Shown in pieces: positions 54,459 to 64,000 of a stretch of DNA of 64,000 nt. The notes under the pieces are model-generated. The model had not been told where the DNA came from. It did no database searches and worked only from the letters and a program-made list of their open reading frames with translations. The position numbers were made by a program, and so were the translations under genes. Source of the stretch: Basidiobolus meristosporus CBS 931.73 (lineage: Eukaryota > Basidiobolomycota > Basidiobolomycetes > Basidiobolales > Basidiobolaceae); the NCBI GenBank assembly GCA_002104905.1, contig MCFE01000354.1:24091-88090 (forward strand), in the 5' to 3' direction. Each line of letters starts with the position of its first letter. The stretch's first letter is position 1.

Positions 54459-56750
54459 ATGGACAAAACTTCTTTGATTCAATGCTGTAAGAGAAGAGAA
54501 AAAAGACCATGTGGCTACTGTAGCAAGCCTCTCTGCTTTGAAGCCTACAGACAGCATAGGAAATATTACAAGGATTGTGGCCAGTGTTTTGCCACACAAG
54601 CCATATTTGACCACTCATCAGTCACTACTGTACCAACAGTGCTTAGCTGGCCAGCTTATACAACTGTAATGGAACCTGGCTGTACTTGCTACTGTGCACA
54701 AACTGAGTCAGGTGAGTTTGTGATGCCTTTAGGATCACCTTAGCCTTCTTAATATGGCATGCAGAGTAGTAGCTTAGAAGAAGAAGGCTTGCTGATGGAT
54801 TGTGACCCTATCTCCCCTAACAAGAGTACCCTGCATGAGCCTAGTAAAATCCCAATATGCAATGAGACAACACACATGGAAAAAAATGCCAAGGATACTT
54901 TATGGAGTCTAGAGAGCCCAATAATCCATCCACTGGTAAATGATGTGATGTTGTGGCTAAAAAAGTGGCACATCTCCACTGATATCAGTAATGGGGGCTT
55001 TAAGGAGGTACTACTACTTCTTGCCAAAATCATCCTGGGATGCAACTTGCCATGTACACGGTACAATATAGACAACTGTCATGTGGCTGGCAACATATGA
55101 CCCAGAGACTGCCCTGATATCAGCATGTGTTAACAGTTGCATGGCATTAACATCAGAGAATGACACCATTGCATGATGTCCAACTTGTCAAGAATGCACC
55201 ACCATTGCAGGAAATTATTGTTCACACTCCGGATATGTTCCAGTAATACCCTGTCTAAAGAAGCTTATGCAGTCCAACAAATATTGCAGAGCTATAAAGT
55301 GCTGCACTCAGCATTAATCAGGTTCAAGCATATCTGCAGATACCCTAGCAATTGCCAAGATAGCTGGCTTTTCTGGGCACAACATATAGTATTGCTGTTA
55401 AATGCTTGAGATCCAAAGGAATTAATCCATGCCTGGCACACATTATTATTACCCAAGTACTAACCCTGAGACTATCATCTTCCTGCAAAGAGAATGCACA
55501 GAAGTCAGCTTGTAACTGCAGTAAAGTTGGCAAGGAATAGGCCATTGGCCAGAATATGAATTAATCAGAAACTGGAGATACTCAAGACAGAGGGTATCTG
55601 TTGGAGCAAAAGCTTTCCATTGGGAGCAATGCATTTGCTTTTCATTAATATACCTGTACAGATGACCAAGATGTACATTGGGGATTTGAAGCCAAATGAG
55701 CCCTTTGAGATACAGGAGAAATTTGAAAGAATTGGCAAAACATTACAGAGTATCTGCTACCCTAAGTACTTCTCACAGGCTCCAATCAGCATTCATATGC
55801 ATATGCCACAATACAAATGCCAGTACTGGATAAACTGGATATGTATTTATTCAAGTGGTCTTCTGAAGCCATTTCTATCAAGAGTACTTTGGAAGCATTA
55901 GGTGTCATATGTGGACATTGTAGGAATATTCATCCAGAAGCAGATCATAAATGCCAACTTGACACTTCAACAGCTTTTGTGCAAGGAGTTTGAGACAGGA
56001 GTTGAGCGGCTATATTACAAACTTAAAGCTGAATGTGTAGATCTCTGCTGCTACTGTATCCATTCTGTACTCCATTTTGCTTGGTGTGTGGAGAACATTG
56101 GGCCTTGCTTCACCTTTTGGGAGTTTCCTATTGAGCAGATATGTGGGGAGACCGGTAGATAAGTCAAGTTGCAGGTGCTACCATATTTCAATCTCATCTA
56201 GAATATTACCTTCAAGTCTGTCATGGAAGTGATGAGCTGGCACATTGAGGACAGTTAGGAACAGTTGGAAATATTGAGTACAGATGTGTACATGGAGACA
56301 CCTGTGCCTATGGCATTAAGGCAATAAGCAGCCCCCAATATGTGGGTAATCTGCTAAGTAATGGAAAGTTAGGATGGGTGCAACATGAAACTGATTTTTA
56401 TTTGGAGACTCACAAAAGTATGCTGGGTCTCTCTTGGTCACAAGCCAATTTTTACACCACTCAATCAGAATCCACACAAAAAAGAGCCCAAGTACACCCA
56501 TAAGGGGTATTAGAGTCCCACAGGGAGAAGGAATATATTGGCTAAATACCACAAAGTTCTTTGCAAATATTCCAGAGGTATTCACAGCAAAAGTGGCAGC
56601 AACCAAGCATATGATTACAGTATGTATATGTTACCCCCTATGAAAAATTATTGAGATGATCCCGTCAAAAGGCCGTTACAAAGTTAATGCCCCATGACTG
56701 AGAGGTACTGATCTTGTCAGGACTCCATCCAGAGACTGTTGAAAAATAAT
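54459..56750 (+). pseudogene. CMC/Transposase_21-like transposase, copy X, degenerate
   Basis: The start MDKTSLIQCCKRREKRPCGYCSK is homologous to copy Y at 59455. Blocks further on match the same protein (PICNETTHMEKNAKDTLWS, then LVNDVMLWLKKW, then LLLLAKIILGCNLPC), but separated by stops and shifts. Near 56030-56160 the frame reads CCYCIHSVLHFAWCV and CFTFWEFPIEQICG. That resembles the DUF4218-like W-P-E/R-G region downstream of the transposase in CACTA-type proteins. The 54743-56160 stretch contains stops in every frame, so this copy is not functional. The right limit (about 56.75 kb) is approximate. Confidence 0.65.
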
Positions 56751-56966
56751 TGCACCCCAGATTTCACAAAAAACTTCGTCAAAATTTTTCATCACAACAA
56801 TGTATAAGTGGCTTTTGATTGGTTCCCTGCCAATTTGCTCACTTTCTGATCCCAGACACTCTATTGCCTCCTATGTTTGTGTGAATTGATTGGCTATCGC
56901 CTCTTTTTCACACTCCTTACTTCCTGACTCAGCCATTTCTCTTACTTTTCATGCGTACAAATTGAT

Positions 56967-57347
56967 TTATTTCCGTTGAAACTTCAGTTGTACCTCAATT
57001 GCCAATTGTATTGACCTATACAAGTCTCTATACCCTACACTAACATTAAGCCTAACCCCACACTCAACAAGTAACTCCATTAAAATCCACCACTCAATAA
57101 GTATTTCTGCTGTAACGCTCTGGTTCCACAACTTTGGCAGGAACCCAACGGCTTTATGCCACTGTTCATTCACTGGTTCCCACACGTCCTGGTCTTCAGC
57201 TGGCACTGCAAGGTCTAGCTCCTCATCTGCCGGTCTTTGCAATAAATCCTTGCAATATTCCAGTGCATTTTCTTGAGCACTGCTCTTGAAGAAGTGCTGC
57301 AACCTCTTGGTGTGCCTATTAATGTTCCAAAACTCCACTGAAGGCAT
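56967..57347 (-). pseudogene. CMC-type copy Y, downstream minus-strand ORF
   Basis: 126-residue open frame (MPSVEFWNINRHTKRLQHFF..., then WEPVNEQWHKAVGFLPKLWNQ). It lies in the same direction as, and downstream of, the ORFs at 57629 and 58142 and probably belongs to the same gene or a following exon. No domain recognised. Confidence 0.4.
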
Positions 57348-57628
57348 TGTGATAGTCTTTCAAGCTCTTGACATTGTAGCCTCGTCTGTCAGTGGGATCT
57401 CCACTCTGTCAACAATGGAGGCTGTGGAGGCTGTCATAGACTAATTGCCTTTTTCAGCCAACTCATCTACCTTGCTGGAGTGTAGCTCAACTGGCTGCAC
57501 TTCCAACTCGTGTGAAAACAGCTGTTTTCTTGTTGGTAACTATTCTTGGCTATGATGGGATTCAGTCTGTTCCTGGCTTGCAGCGTTAATTGGCAAGAGC
57601 TGCAGTTGTTTTTGCATGCCTCCCTGTC

Positions 57629-58093
57629 TCAGGCTAGGGTAGACATTTTTCCCTTTAGCTTTTCCTTTATCACTGCCAGGTCTTTCACTGCTACTCTGGC
57701 TGTGTGCTTCTTGTAAAGAACTACGTTTTCTCCTGGATAAATTCTACTTGGACGCATCTGTTTTGGCCTGCTTGTCCCTTGCTGGCACTCTTCTGGCAAC
57801 CTGATGTTTCTTTTCAGCTTGTTTTGAGCTCTCAACTGTAGTTGTGACAGGCTCCTGTAAAAGCGGCTGGTTTTTATCACTGCCAGGTCCTTCACTGCTA
57901 CTTTAACTGGGTGCTTCTTGAGTGGTACTACGCTTTTTCCTTGATAAATGTTGTGCTGGTGCATCCATGTCTGCCTGCTTGTCCTTAATTGGCACTCATC
58001 CAGCTGCCTGACTTCTCTTTGATGCTTGTCTGGAGCTTTTGGCCCTGCTTGTAACGGGCTCTTGAGGAAGCTGCTGGTTTTTAGCCATGGCAC
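57629..58093 (-). CDS. CMC-type copy Y, basic repeat ORF
   Basis: 154 residues, Lys/Gln-rich, built from two related halves: KAPDKHQREVRQLDECQLRTSRQ...VAVKDLAVIK and KLKRNIRLPEECQQGTSRP...VAVKDLAVIK. The DNA repeat offset is 207 bp (69 codons). It is probably a DNA-binding or structural tail of the accessory protein whose N-terminal part is the next entry; 48 bp separate the frames, so a splice or frameshift may join them. No family recognised. Confidence 0.4.
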   Translation of the reverse strand: MPWLKTSSFLKSPLQAGPKAPDKHQREVRQLDECQLRTSRQTWMHQHNIYQGKSVVPLKKHPVKVAVKDLAVIKTSRFYRSLSQLQLRAQNKLKRNIRLPEECQQGTSRPKQMRPSRIYPGENVVLYKKHTARVAVKDLAVIKEKLKGKMSTLA

Positions 58094-58141
58094 CCTTGTT
58101 CTTCTGCCTTTGATAGTTTCTGCTATTCTTGAGATACTCTC

Positions 58142-58951
58142 TTAGCATACCAATGCTGGCCTAAAATCTGTTTGCCTGTTTGAATCCAGGATAATGCTCA
58201 TGGAACAAGTCAAGTTGAGTTCCTGATGGTCCCATGGTATGCCGGCCTTAAGGTGATGGCGTGCTAGACTTCTAATGGCCTCTTGTATATTAACCCACTC
58301 TTCATTATTGCACTCAACGGCTTCACAGATCCTTAATGTCTTTTGATTTTTAGGCTTTGGTATAAACACCACATTGTCTCCCTCCCATGCTGTGATAGGT
58401 TTTTCTGTGGGCTTTATATTTGGGCACTGTTGTTGTGCTTCAAAGACTGTACAGTGTTCCTCTGCTGTTATATCAGGAAATGGCCCAATTCTTGGCTGTG
58501 ACATTGAGCTACTTGAGTTCCTTCTTTGCAGCAAAGATACTGCTTTCTCTACCTGGGATATTGATTGCTCTACACGTATTATCTGCTTATCCTGTTTCTG
58601 GACTACTTCCTGATTTCTCTGGGCCATTGCATCTATCCTATCAGCCACTGCACCTGATTGCTTCATTAATGCTTTGGTATGAGCTGACAACATATTTGCT
58701 AATATGGGTGGTGGTGATGTTATCATGGCCACTTGCTGATCTTCAACTGAGGGTACTGCGTTTGCTACATTCTCATCTGCCTGAGCATGATGGCCAGCTT
58801 GTGGCTCCACAGAGGTTCTCAATTGCCTACTTGACTGAGAGCCTGAGGAGTCCGCATTATTACCTTCAATGGGCACACTGTCAACAGGGCCTTTTTTGGA
58901 TGTAGCCCCGCTTGTTGCACTGAATGTCAAAGCAAGCTGTTGTCCAATCAT
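58142..58951 (-). CDS. CMC-type copy Y, coiled-coil accessory protein
   Basis: 269 residues. A Ser/Glu-rich N-terminus (SATSGATSKKGPVDSVP...) is shared with copy X at 53920-54149. A long coiled coil follows (about residues 95-145: MKQSGAVADRIDAMAQRNQEVV, then VEQSISQVEKAVSLLQRR). The C-terminal part is a distinct domain (TAWEGDNVVFIPKPKNQKTL, then EWVNIQEAIRSLARHHLKAG). It is transcribed away from the transposase at 59455, sharing about 500 bp of upstream sequence. No family recognised. Conservation of the same gene pair in copy X makes it a bona fide part of the element. Confidence 0.5.
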   Translation of the reverse strand: MIGQQLALTFSATSGATSKKGPVDSVPIEGNNADSSGSQSSRQLRTSVEPQAGHHAQADENVANAVPSVEDQQVAMITSPPPILANMLSAHTKALMKQSGAVADRIDAMAQRNQEVVQKQDKQIIRVEQSISQVEKAVSLLQRRNSSSSMSQPRIGPFPDITAEEHCTVFEAQQQCPNIKPTEKPITAWEGDNVVFIPKPKNQKTLRICEAVECNNEEWVNIQEAIRSLARHHLKAGIPWDHQELNLTCSMSIILDSNRQTDFRPALVC

Positions 58952-59187
58952 TTTCTGTTGCCGTCAGCGGTGGGGTTTGGTTGAGAACCAGACGACTTTG
59001 CTTTATTTTTTGGCAGCATATATATGGAAGTGAGTCAAACCAAAGGGGAAATAGTGTTACATATACATGTGTATGTGGTGCCACAACTTTATTCATAATG
59101 CTTACTATGGCAGGTCATCATTGAATCTTACATTCATGTAGGTGCAATGTCTCAAATACAAGACTGTCTTTAGTTCACTTGAGTATT

Positions 59188-59397
59188 AGACTTGTTCCAT
59201 TGTGCATTGATCATAGTGCCAGAAAGTGCTGTATATTTTGTTATTAATTTGATATTTTAGGGTCATATGCATGTCAACTTTGATCTCAAATTGGCACTGT
59301 ATGGCACCCTCTGGCACTCTGTGGCATGATCAGACACCATCTGGCATGCTATGGAACTATTGGGCACTATGATCAGCTGGAATGATGGAACAAGTCT
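59188..59397. mobile_element. 210-bp Harbinger-type MITE with ATT target duplication
   Basis: Ends AGACTTGTTCCAT at 59188 and ATGGAACAAGTCT at 59397, flanked by ATT at 59185-59187 and 59398-59400. Copy X has the uninterrupted site near 54395 (GAGTGTTGACAAAAAAGTG), which shows directly that this is an insertion. Ends match the Harbinger TIR at 46026/48085. Confidence 0.9.
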
Positions 59398-59454
59398 ATT
59401 GACCAAAAAGTGATAAAATAGCGTTACATTGTTGAAGGTCAAACTGTTTGCCCC

Positions 59455-60191
59455 ATGGACAAGACTACTTTGACTCAACACCGTAAGAGAAGAGAAAAAA
59501 GACTATGTGGCTATTGTGGCAAGCCTCTCAGCCATGAAGCACACAGACAGCATAGGAAGTATTACAAGGATCACTGCCGGTGTTTGGCCACCCAAGTCAT
59601 ATTTGACCATTCATTGGTCACTACTGTACCAACATTATCTTGCCAGCCAGTTGATACTTCTATATTGGCACCTGGCTGTCTTTGTCACCTTGCACAAACT
59701 GAGTCAGGTGACTTTGTGATGCCTTTAGGCTCACCTCAGCCTTCTGAATATGGCACGCAGAGTGATAGCTCTGACAAAGAAGGTTCACTGATGGATTTTG
59801 AGCCTATCTCCCCTAACAACAGTACCACATATGAGCCCGGTCCAATCCCTATATGCAATGAGACAACACCCATTGAGACAAATGCCAAGGATACTTTATG
59901 GAGTCAAGTGAGCCCAGTAATCCATCTACTGGTGAATGATGTGATGTTGTGGCTAGAGAAGTGGAGTGTTTCCACTAATAATAGTAATGGGGGCTTTGAG
60001 GATTTATTACTACTTCTTGCCAAAATCATACCAGGATGCAACTTACCATGTACATGGTACAAGTGGACAACTGTCATGTGGCTGGCAACATATGATCCAG
60101 TGACTGTCCTGATTCCAGCATATGTTAACAGTTGCATGGCATTCACATCCAAAAATGCTACCATTGCAACGTGTCCAAATTGTCAGGAATC
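59455..60191 (+). CDS. CMC/Transposase_21-like transposase N-terminal part, copy Y, cut by copia
   Basis: Open frame from MDKTTLTQHRKRREKRLCGYC. The N-terminal zinc-finger-like Cys/His region (CGYCGKPLSHEAHRQH) is followed by acidic linker sequence and then LVNDVMLWLEKW, LLLLLAKIIPGCNLPC and VNSCMAFTSKNATIATCPNC. The last segment matches the Cys-rich NDCMxF...CPxC motif that precedes the nuclease in Transposase_21/CACTA proteins. The frame is cut at 60191 by the copia LTR; the rest is displaced beyond the copia, possibly outside the window. A transposase of this type would act on the element's TIRs, which I could not locate. Confidence 0.65.
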
Positions 60192-60540
60192 TGTTGTAAA
60201 AATTTGTAATTCCACCTAAATATTCACCTAACTTAGTCACTTAGATCATCACCTTCAAATCCTAGAGAATACTGACCAAATTCCTTGTCGGGATTTACTT
60301 AGAATATTTTCACCAAAATACCAGGTACCCAGAACATGAAAATTCTCAAAGTTGTCCAAACAGCCCCAAACTTTGCACACATGTTTTTGGGACCTTTCTT
60401 AACCTATTCTACGTGTTTGTAATGCCAAGACCAGGTAAAAGTGTAAATACTACTTTTACATTCAATAAATCATTAGGTGAAAACCACATAATCAACTTGT
60501 TCTCCCAATCACTTCCAATATCTCCAAGACTCTTACAACA
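60192..60540 (+). mobile_element. Copia 5' LTR, plus orientation (349 bp)
   Basis: TGTTGTAAAAATTTG...CTCTTACAACA, TG...CA ended. It inserts into the CMC transposase at CAGGAATC; the left flank GAATC (60187-60191) is the predicted target duplication to compare with the right end beyond the window. Confidence 0.9.
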
Positions 60541-60544
60541 GGCT

Positions 60545-61372
60545 ATGAGCCTCAAGCTGTCACTCTCTGCATTGTCTACTACTGCTATTACTGGAATTTT
60601 TCCCTCTGCTGAAAAGTTGGATGGCTCTAACTACCAAGTGTGGAAGGTGAAGATGAAGATGCTGCTACAAGAAAGAGGCCTTTGGGATATTGTCATGGGA
60701 GAAGAATGCCCTCCTAAAAATGTGGGAGAGGAAGCCTTAAAGTACCAGAAGAAAGAACAAAGTGCCTTTAACTGCATTTGCCTGAATGTCAAGGACAAAT
60801 TGCTAATTCAATGCTCAAGAGCAAAAACCGCAAAGAATGCCTGGAAAGCATTGGAAGACACCTACCAGTCATGTTCAGCTGCCAAGAAGATGTATCTGAG
60901 AAAAAAATTCTTTACTACAAAGATGCTGCCAGGAGAAGAAATGAAAAACCTAATTAACAGAATTACCTTGCTGGTAGATGAGATAGAATCTGTGGGCGTA
61001 CCAGCTACTGATGAGAATGTGACAGTTGCCATCCTGAATAGCCTGACAGATGAGTTTCAGGGCCTTGTATCAGCCTTAGAGTCCAGAACTGAAGATTCAA
61101 CCTTAAATTATGTATATGGAAGGCTCCTGGATGAAGAATTAAGAAAATCAAGCGCCAATAAGAAGGAAGAAGAAAATGCTTTAATAAGCAATGATAACCA
61201 ACAAAGGAGGTATCCAAGACCCTACAAAGGCAACAGCAACCTATTTTGCAACTACTGCAAAAGGAAAGGACACATATCAGACCGGTGTCTCAAAAAGAAA
61301 GATAATCAGCAAAGAAGCCTGAATATGGAAATGCTGCAACAACTGAAGATAGACTATTCATATCTGCACTAA
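60545..61372 (+). CDS. Copia gag-like protein
   Basis: 275 residues from the ATG at 60545 (SLKLSLSALSTTAITGIFP...). UBN2/DUF4219-type gag core: LDGSNYQVWKVKMKMLL, then AWKALEDTYQ, then LPGEEMKNLINRI. A CCHC zinc knuckle follows (CNYCKRKGHISDRC; residues about 234-247). It packages the element RNA. The stop at 61372 lies in a frame one off from pol, which opens before the ATG at 61375; copia normally has one gag-pol frame, so an indel near 61320-61370 is likely. The PBS between the LTR and 60545 is only 4 nt, i.e. there is no clear tRNA primer site. Confidence 0.8.
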   Translation: MSLKLSLSALSTTAITGIFPSAEKLDGSNYQVWKVKMKMLLQERGLWDIVMGEECPPKNVGEEALKYQKKEQSAFNCICLNVKDKLLIQCSRAKTAKNAWKALEDTYQSCSAAKKMYLRKKFFTTKMLPGEEMKNLINRITLLVDEIESVGVPATDENVTVAILNSLTDEFQGLVSALESRTEDSTLNYVYGRLLDEELRKSSANKKEEENALISNDNQQRRYPRPYKGNSNLFCNYCKRKGHISDRCLKKKDNQQRSLNMEMLQQLKIDYSYLH

Positions 61373-61374
61373 AT

Positions 61375-64000
61375 ATGACCATAAACAAGGATTCTCAGAC
61401 GTGGTATATTGACTCTGGAGCTTTTCAACACTTTACACACCAAAAAGAACTATTTACCCAATATCAAGAAATTCCAATTAAGAAGGTTTTCATGGGTGAC
61501 AATAGAACAATTGATGCAGTGGGAGAAGGAACTATCCAAGTAAACCTTAGAAGCAGTGAAGGAAGCCATACACTGACCTTTAAAGAAGTACTCTATGTAC
61601 CAGAAATAGCCAAGAACCTACTTTCTGTAAGCAAGGCCACAGCAGAAGGACTCAGTTTCAGTTTTGACAATTCTGGATGCAGGATCAGTGATCAAAATGG
61701 TGCTCATATTGCTTCAGGCATCAGAGATCAGAATCTTTACAAGTTGACTTATATTCCATCATATCTGGAAGCCAATATAAGTAACTTCAATGAAGAAACA
61801 CCAATGCTTTGGCACAGGAGATTTGGGCACATCAATTTTGATTATTTGCACAAAATGATCAAAGATCAGCTAATTTCTGGAGTGAAAATTGATCCCCCAG
61901 CTAATTTGGAGCACTGTGAAGCCTGCATATATGGGAAACAAGCCAGACAACCGTTCAAGAGCTCTGGGTTAATCAAAGCTAAGAAAAAATTAGATCTAAT
62001 TCACTCAGATCTGTGTGGACCTATGCAAAATTTATCCTTAGGCGGGATGAAGTATTTAATCACTTTTATTGATGACTATACAAGATACACATGGGTCTAC
62101 TTCATGGAGAGAAAGGAAGAAGCTCTGTCTAAGTTCAGGGAGTTTAAAGTCATGGTGGAGAGAAAAACTGGTGAAAAAATCAAGAAAATATGCTCTGCAA
62201 TGGTAGAGAATATACTTCAAAACTCTTCATCCACTTCTGCAAAATTCATGGGATAAAGCAAGATACTACTGTACCATGCTCCCCACAGCAAAATGGAGTA
62301 GCAGAACAAGCTAACAGATCAATAATTGATATGGCAAGATCTATGATCCATGATCAAAAATTATCCTATGATTTTTGAGTGGAATCAGTTGCCACTTCTG
62401 TATATCTTAAAAATAGGAGTTATAATAGAATACCTTGTGATTCTACTCCATTTGAATCATGGTATGGATACAGACCAGGTGCAGAACATCTAAGAATATT
62501 TGGGTGTACAGCATATGCCAAAAAACTGGCCAGAAATCAGTCAAAATTTGAGCCAAAAAGTGTAAAATGCATATTTTTGGGCTACTGCAATGAGAGTAAG
62601 GCATACAGACTCTACAATACCAAAGCAAAGAAGCTGATCAAGTCCAGGGATGTGTTGTTTGATGAAAATTCAAAATTTTCACAAAAAATGACATCAGATG
62701 ATGACAAAAATCTGATCTCAAGTCCACCAATTGTCAGGATTGAATCAGAGCAAAACAATGAAATTTTTTTCACTCCAGAGGACTCTGCAACTGTGGTTCA
62801 GCCAGAATTAGTGCCCAGGAATATCCCAGAAGTGATCATTCCAGTATTAAATGCCCGGAGATCCAATCAGACAAGAAATAGCCCAAATTACTATATCAAT
62901 GAGGGTACAAACTAAGCCTATGCCTATTCAGTCCATGTTGATGAGCCCCAGACTGTAAAAGAGGCCCTAAATAGCCCTCAGACAAAGTTTTGGAGATCTA
63001 CAATGACTGAGGATTATCAGGCACTGATGGAAAATCAAACCTGGGACTTAGTCAAATTACCAATCAACCAAAAATCAATTGGATGCAGATGGGTCTTCAT
63101 GACAAAATACAAGGCTGATGGTACAATTGAAAGATACAAAGCAAGACTTGTAGCCAAAGAATACTCTCAAACAAAAGGACTTGACTATACTGAGACCTTT
63201 GCACCGGTAGCCAAGTTTAATTCCATCAGATTAATTTTGGCTATTGCAGCAAATTATATGTTTTTTATTCATCAAATGGATGTAAGAGCTGCATTTTTGA
63301 ATAGACAACTTGATGAGGATGTGTATATGGACCAGCCTGATGGGTTTGCTGACCAAAATAACCCCCATTTGGTCTGCAAGCTTAAAAAGTCACTATATGG
63401 TCTCAAACAATCACCAAGAGCCTGGAATTGCAAGATAGATTCTTATTGGGAATCTTTGAGTTTCAAAAGAAGTAATGCTGACTATAGTATATACTATAAG
63501 CCAGATAGAGCAAATCAGTTCTATTAGCTCTATATGTGGATGATCTTATTATAGCCACCAATAACCTAGAAACATTGGAAGAGACTAAATCCAGCCTATC
63601 TAAGGAGTTCAAGATGTCCGATCTAGGAGAACTTAGTTACTACTTAGGGATTAAGTTCTCCATAGACAGAAGTACCCAGACTATTACCCTAAGCCAATCC
63701 TAGTATATTCAAGATATACTAAAGAAATACAAAATGGAAGACTGTAAACCAGCAGCCACCCCAATGGAGACAAACCTTAACTTGGTCAAAACTCAACCAA
63801 ATCAAGAGAACTTGGTGTCATCTGAAAGCCCTGACTTTCCTTATCAATCTATAGTTGGCAGTTTGATGTATATCATGCTTGGAACACGTCCAGATATGTC
63901 ATATTCAGTGGGAGTTGTCAGCCAATATAATCAGAACTATGGATCTGATCATATTGCAGCAGTTAAGCAGATTTTTAGATACCTAAAAGGAACTGCTGAT
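61375..64000 (+). pseudogene. Copia pol (protease-integrase-RT-RNase H), plus, runs off right edge
   Basis: Protease WYIDSGAFQHFTH, GAG-pre-integrase HRRFGHINFDYLHKM with EACIYGKQARQP, integrase DLIHSDLCGPM and DDYTRYTWVYF, then PQQNGVAEQANRS. The RT carries SIGCRWVF, ARLVAKEYSQTKGLDYTETFAPVAKF, MDVRAAFL, VYMDQPDGF, and YVDD at about 63530. RNase H would follow beyond 64000. Breaks: frame change near 62200 between NILQNSS and the EYTSKLFIH frame; a TGA at 62376 where the sister has TGG; a TAA at about 62913; and a frame change near 63520. It is therefore non-autonomous as written, though most of the breaks are single-base. Confidence 0.85.

Noticed and set aside
56316-56606. 96-codon minus ORF with hydrophobic stretch
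   Set aside because: Overlaps the degenerate 3' part of copy X transposase; no independent support.

Overview
This window is nuclear DNA of a filamentous fungus. The genes carry many short GT-AG introns (about 50-90 bp). Fungal hallmarks include a myosin-motor chitin synthase, a Zn2Cys6/fungal_trans regulator, a GT69 (CAP59/CMT1-type) mannosyltransferase pair and a PHO80-like cyclin. The lineage cannot be fixed by reading alone. The bacterial-looking terpene synthase next to typical fungal genes, and the many copia and DNA transposons, would fit an early-diverging (zygomycete-grade) fungus such as Basidiobolus, but that is only inference.

Layout. 1-43 kb is a gene-rich arm. In order: the 3' part of a CHD/Mi-2-type chromatin remodeler with a 40-residue tandem repeat and a polyQ tail (+); a PHO80-like cyclin (-); a 2.7-kb gene-poor stretch with a G-rich minisatellite; a class V myosin-motor chitin synthase (-); a SulP/STAS sulfate permease (+); an eight-exon CX5R tyrosine phosphatase (-) divergent from a ceramide synthase (+); a Zn2Cys6 activator (+); an intronless bacterial-type terpene synthase (+); a six-exon coiled-coil protein of unknown function (-); a head-to-tail 2.1-kb duplication carrying two nearly identical GT69 genes (-), each divergent from a PWWP-domain gene (+) of which only the second copy is intact; casein kinase 1 (+); a LYR-motif protein and NOSIP (both -); a SOSS-B-like OB-fold protein (+) sharing a 203-bp promoter with NOSIP; and intronless phosphoglycerate kinase (+) with a TATA box.

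43.9-64 kb is a nested transposon island: at least four Ty1/copia fragments in both orientations, a PIF/Harbinger element with a 345-bp-arm fold-back, a 210-bp Harbinger-type MITE whose empty site is preserved in a sister copy, and two copies of a CMC/Transposase_21-like element with a head-to-head gene pair. The last copia runs off the right edge.

How the genes relate. There is no convincing biosynthetic cluster. Chitin synthase, GT69 enzymes and perhaps the ceramide synthase serve wall and membrane biogenesis; CHD, PWWP and NOSIP-like proteins are chromatin, RNA or ubiquitin functions. The Zn2Cys6 regulator lies directly upstream of the terpene synthase, which makes it a candidate regulator only by position. 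Two host genes, CHD and SulP, show single-base frame breaks. The chitin synthase has an ambiguous frame change that a weak intron can explain. These may be assembly indels or real lesions.
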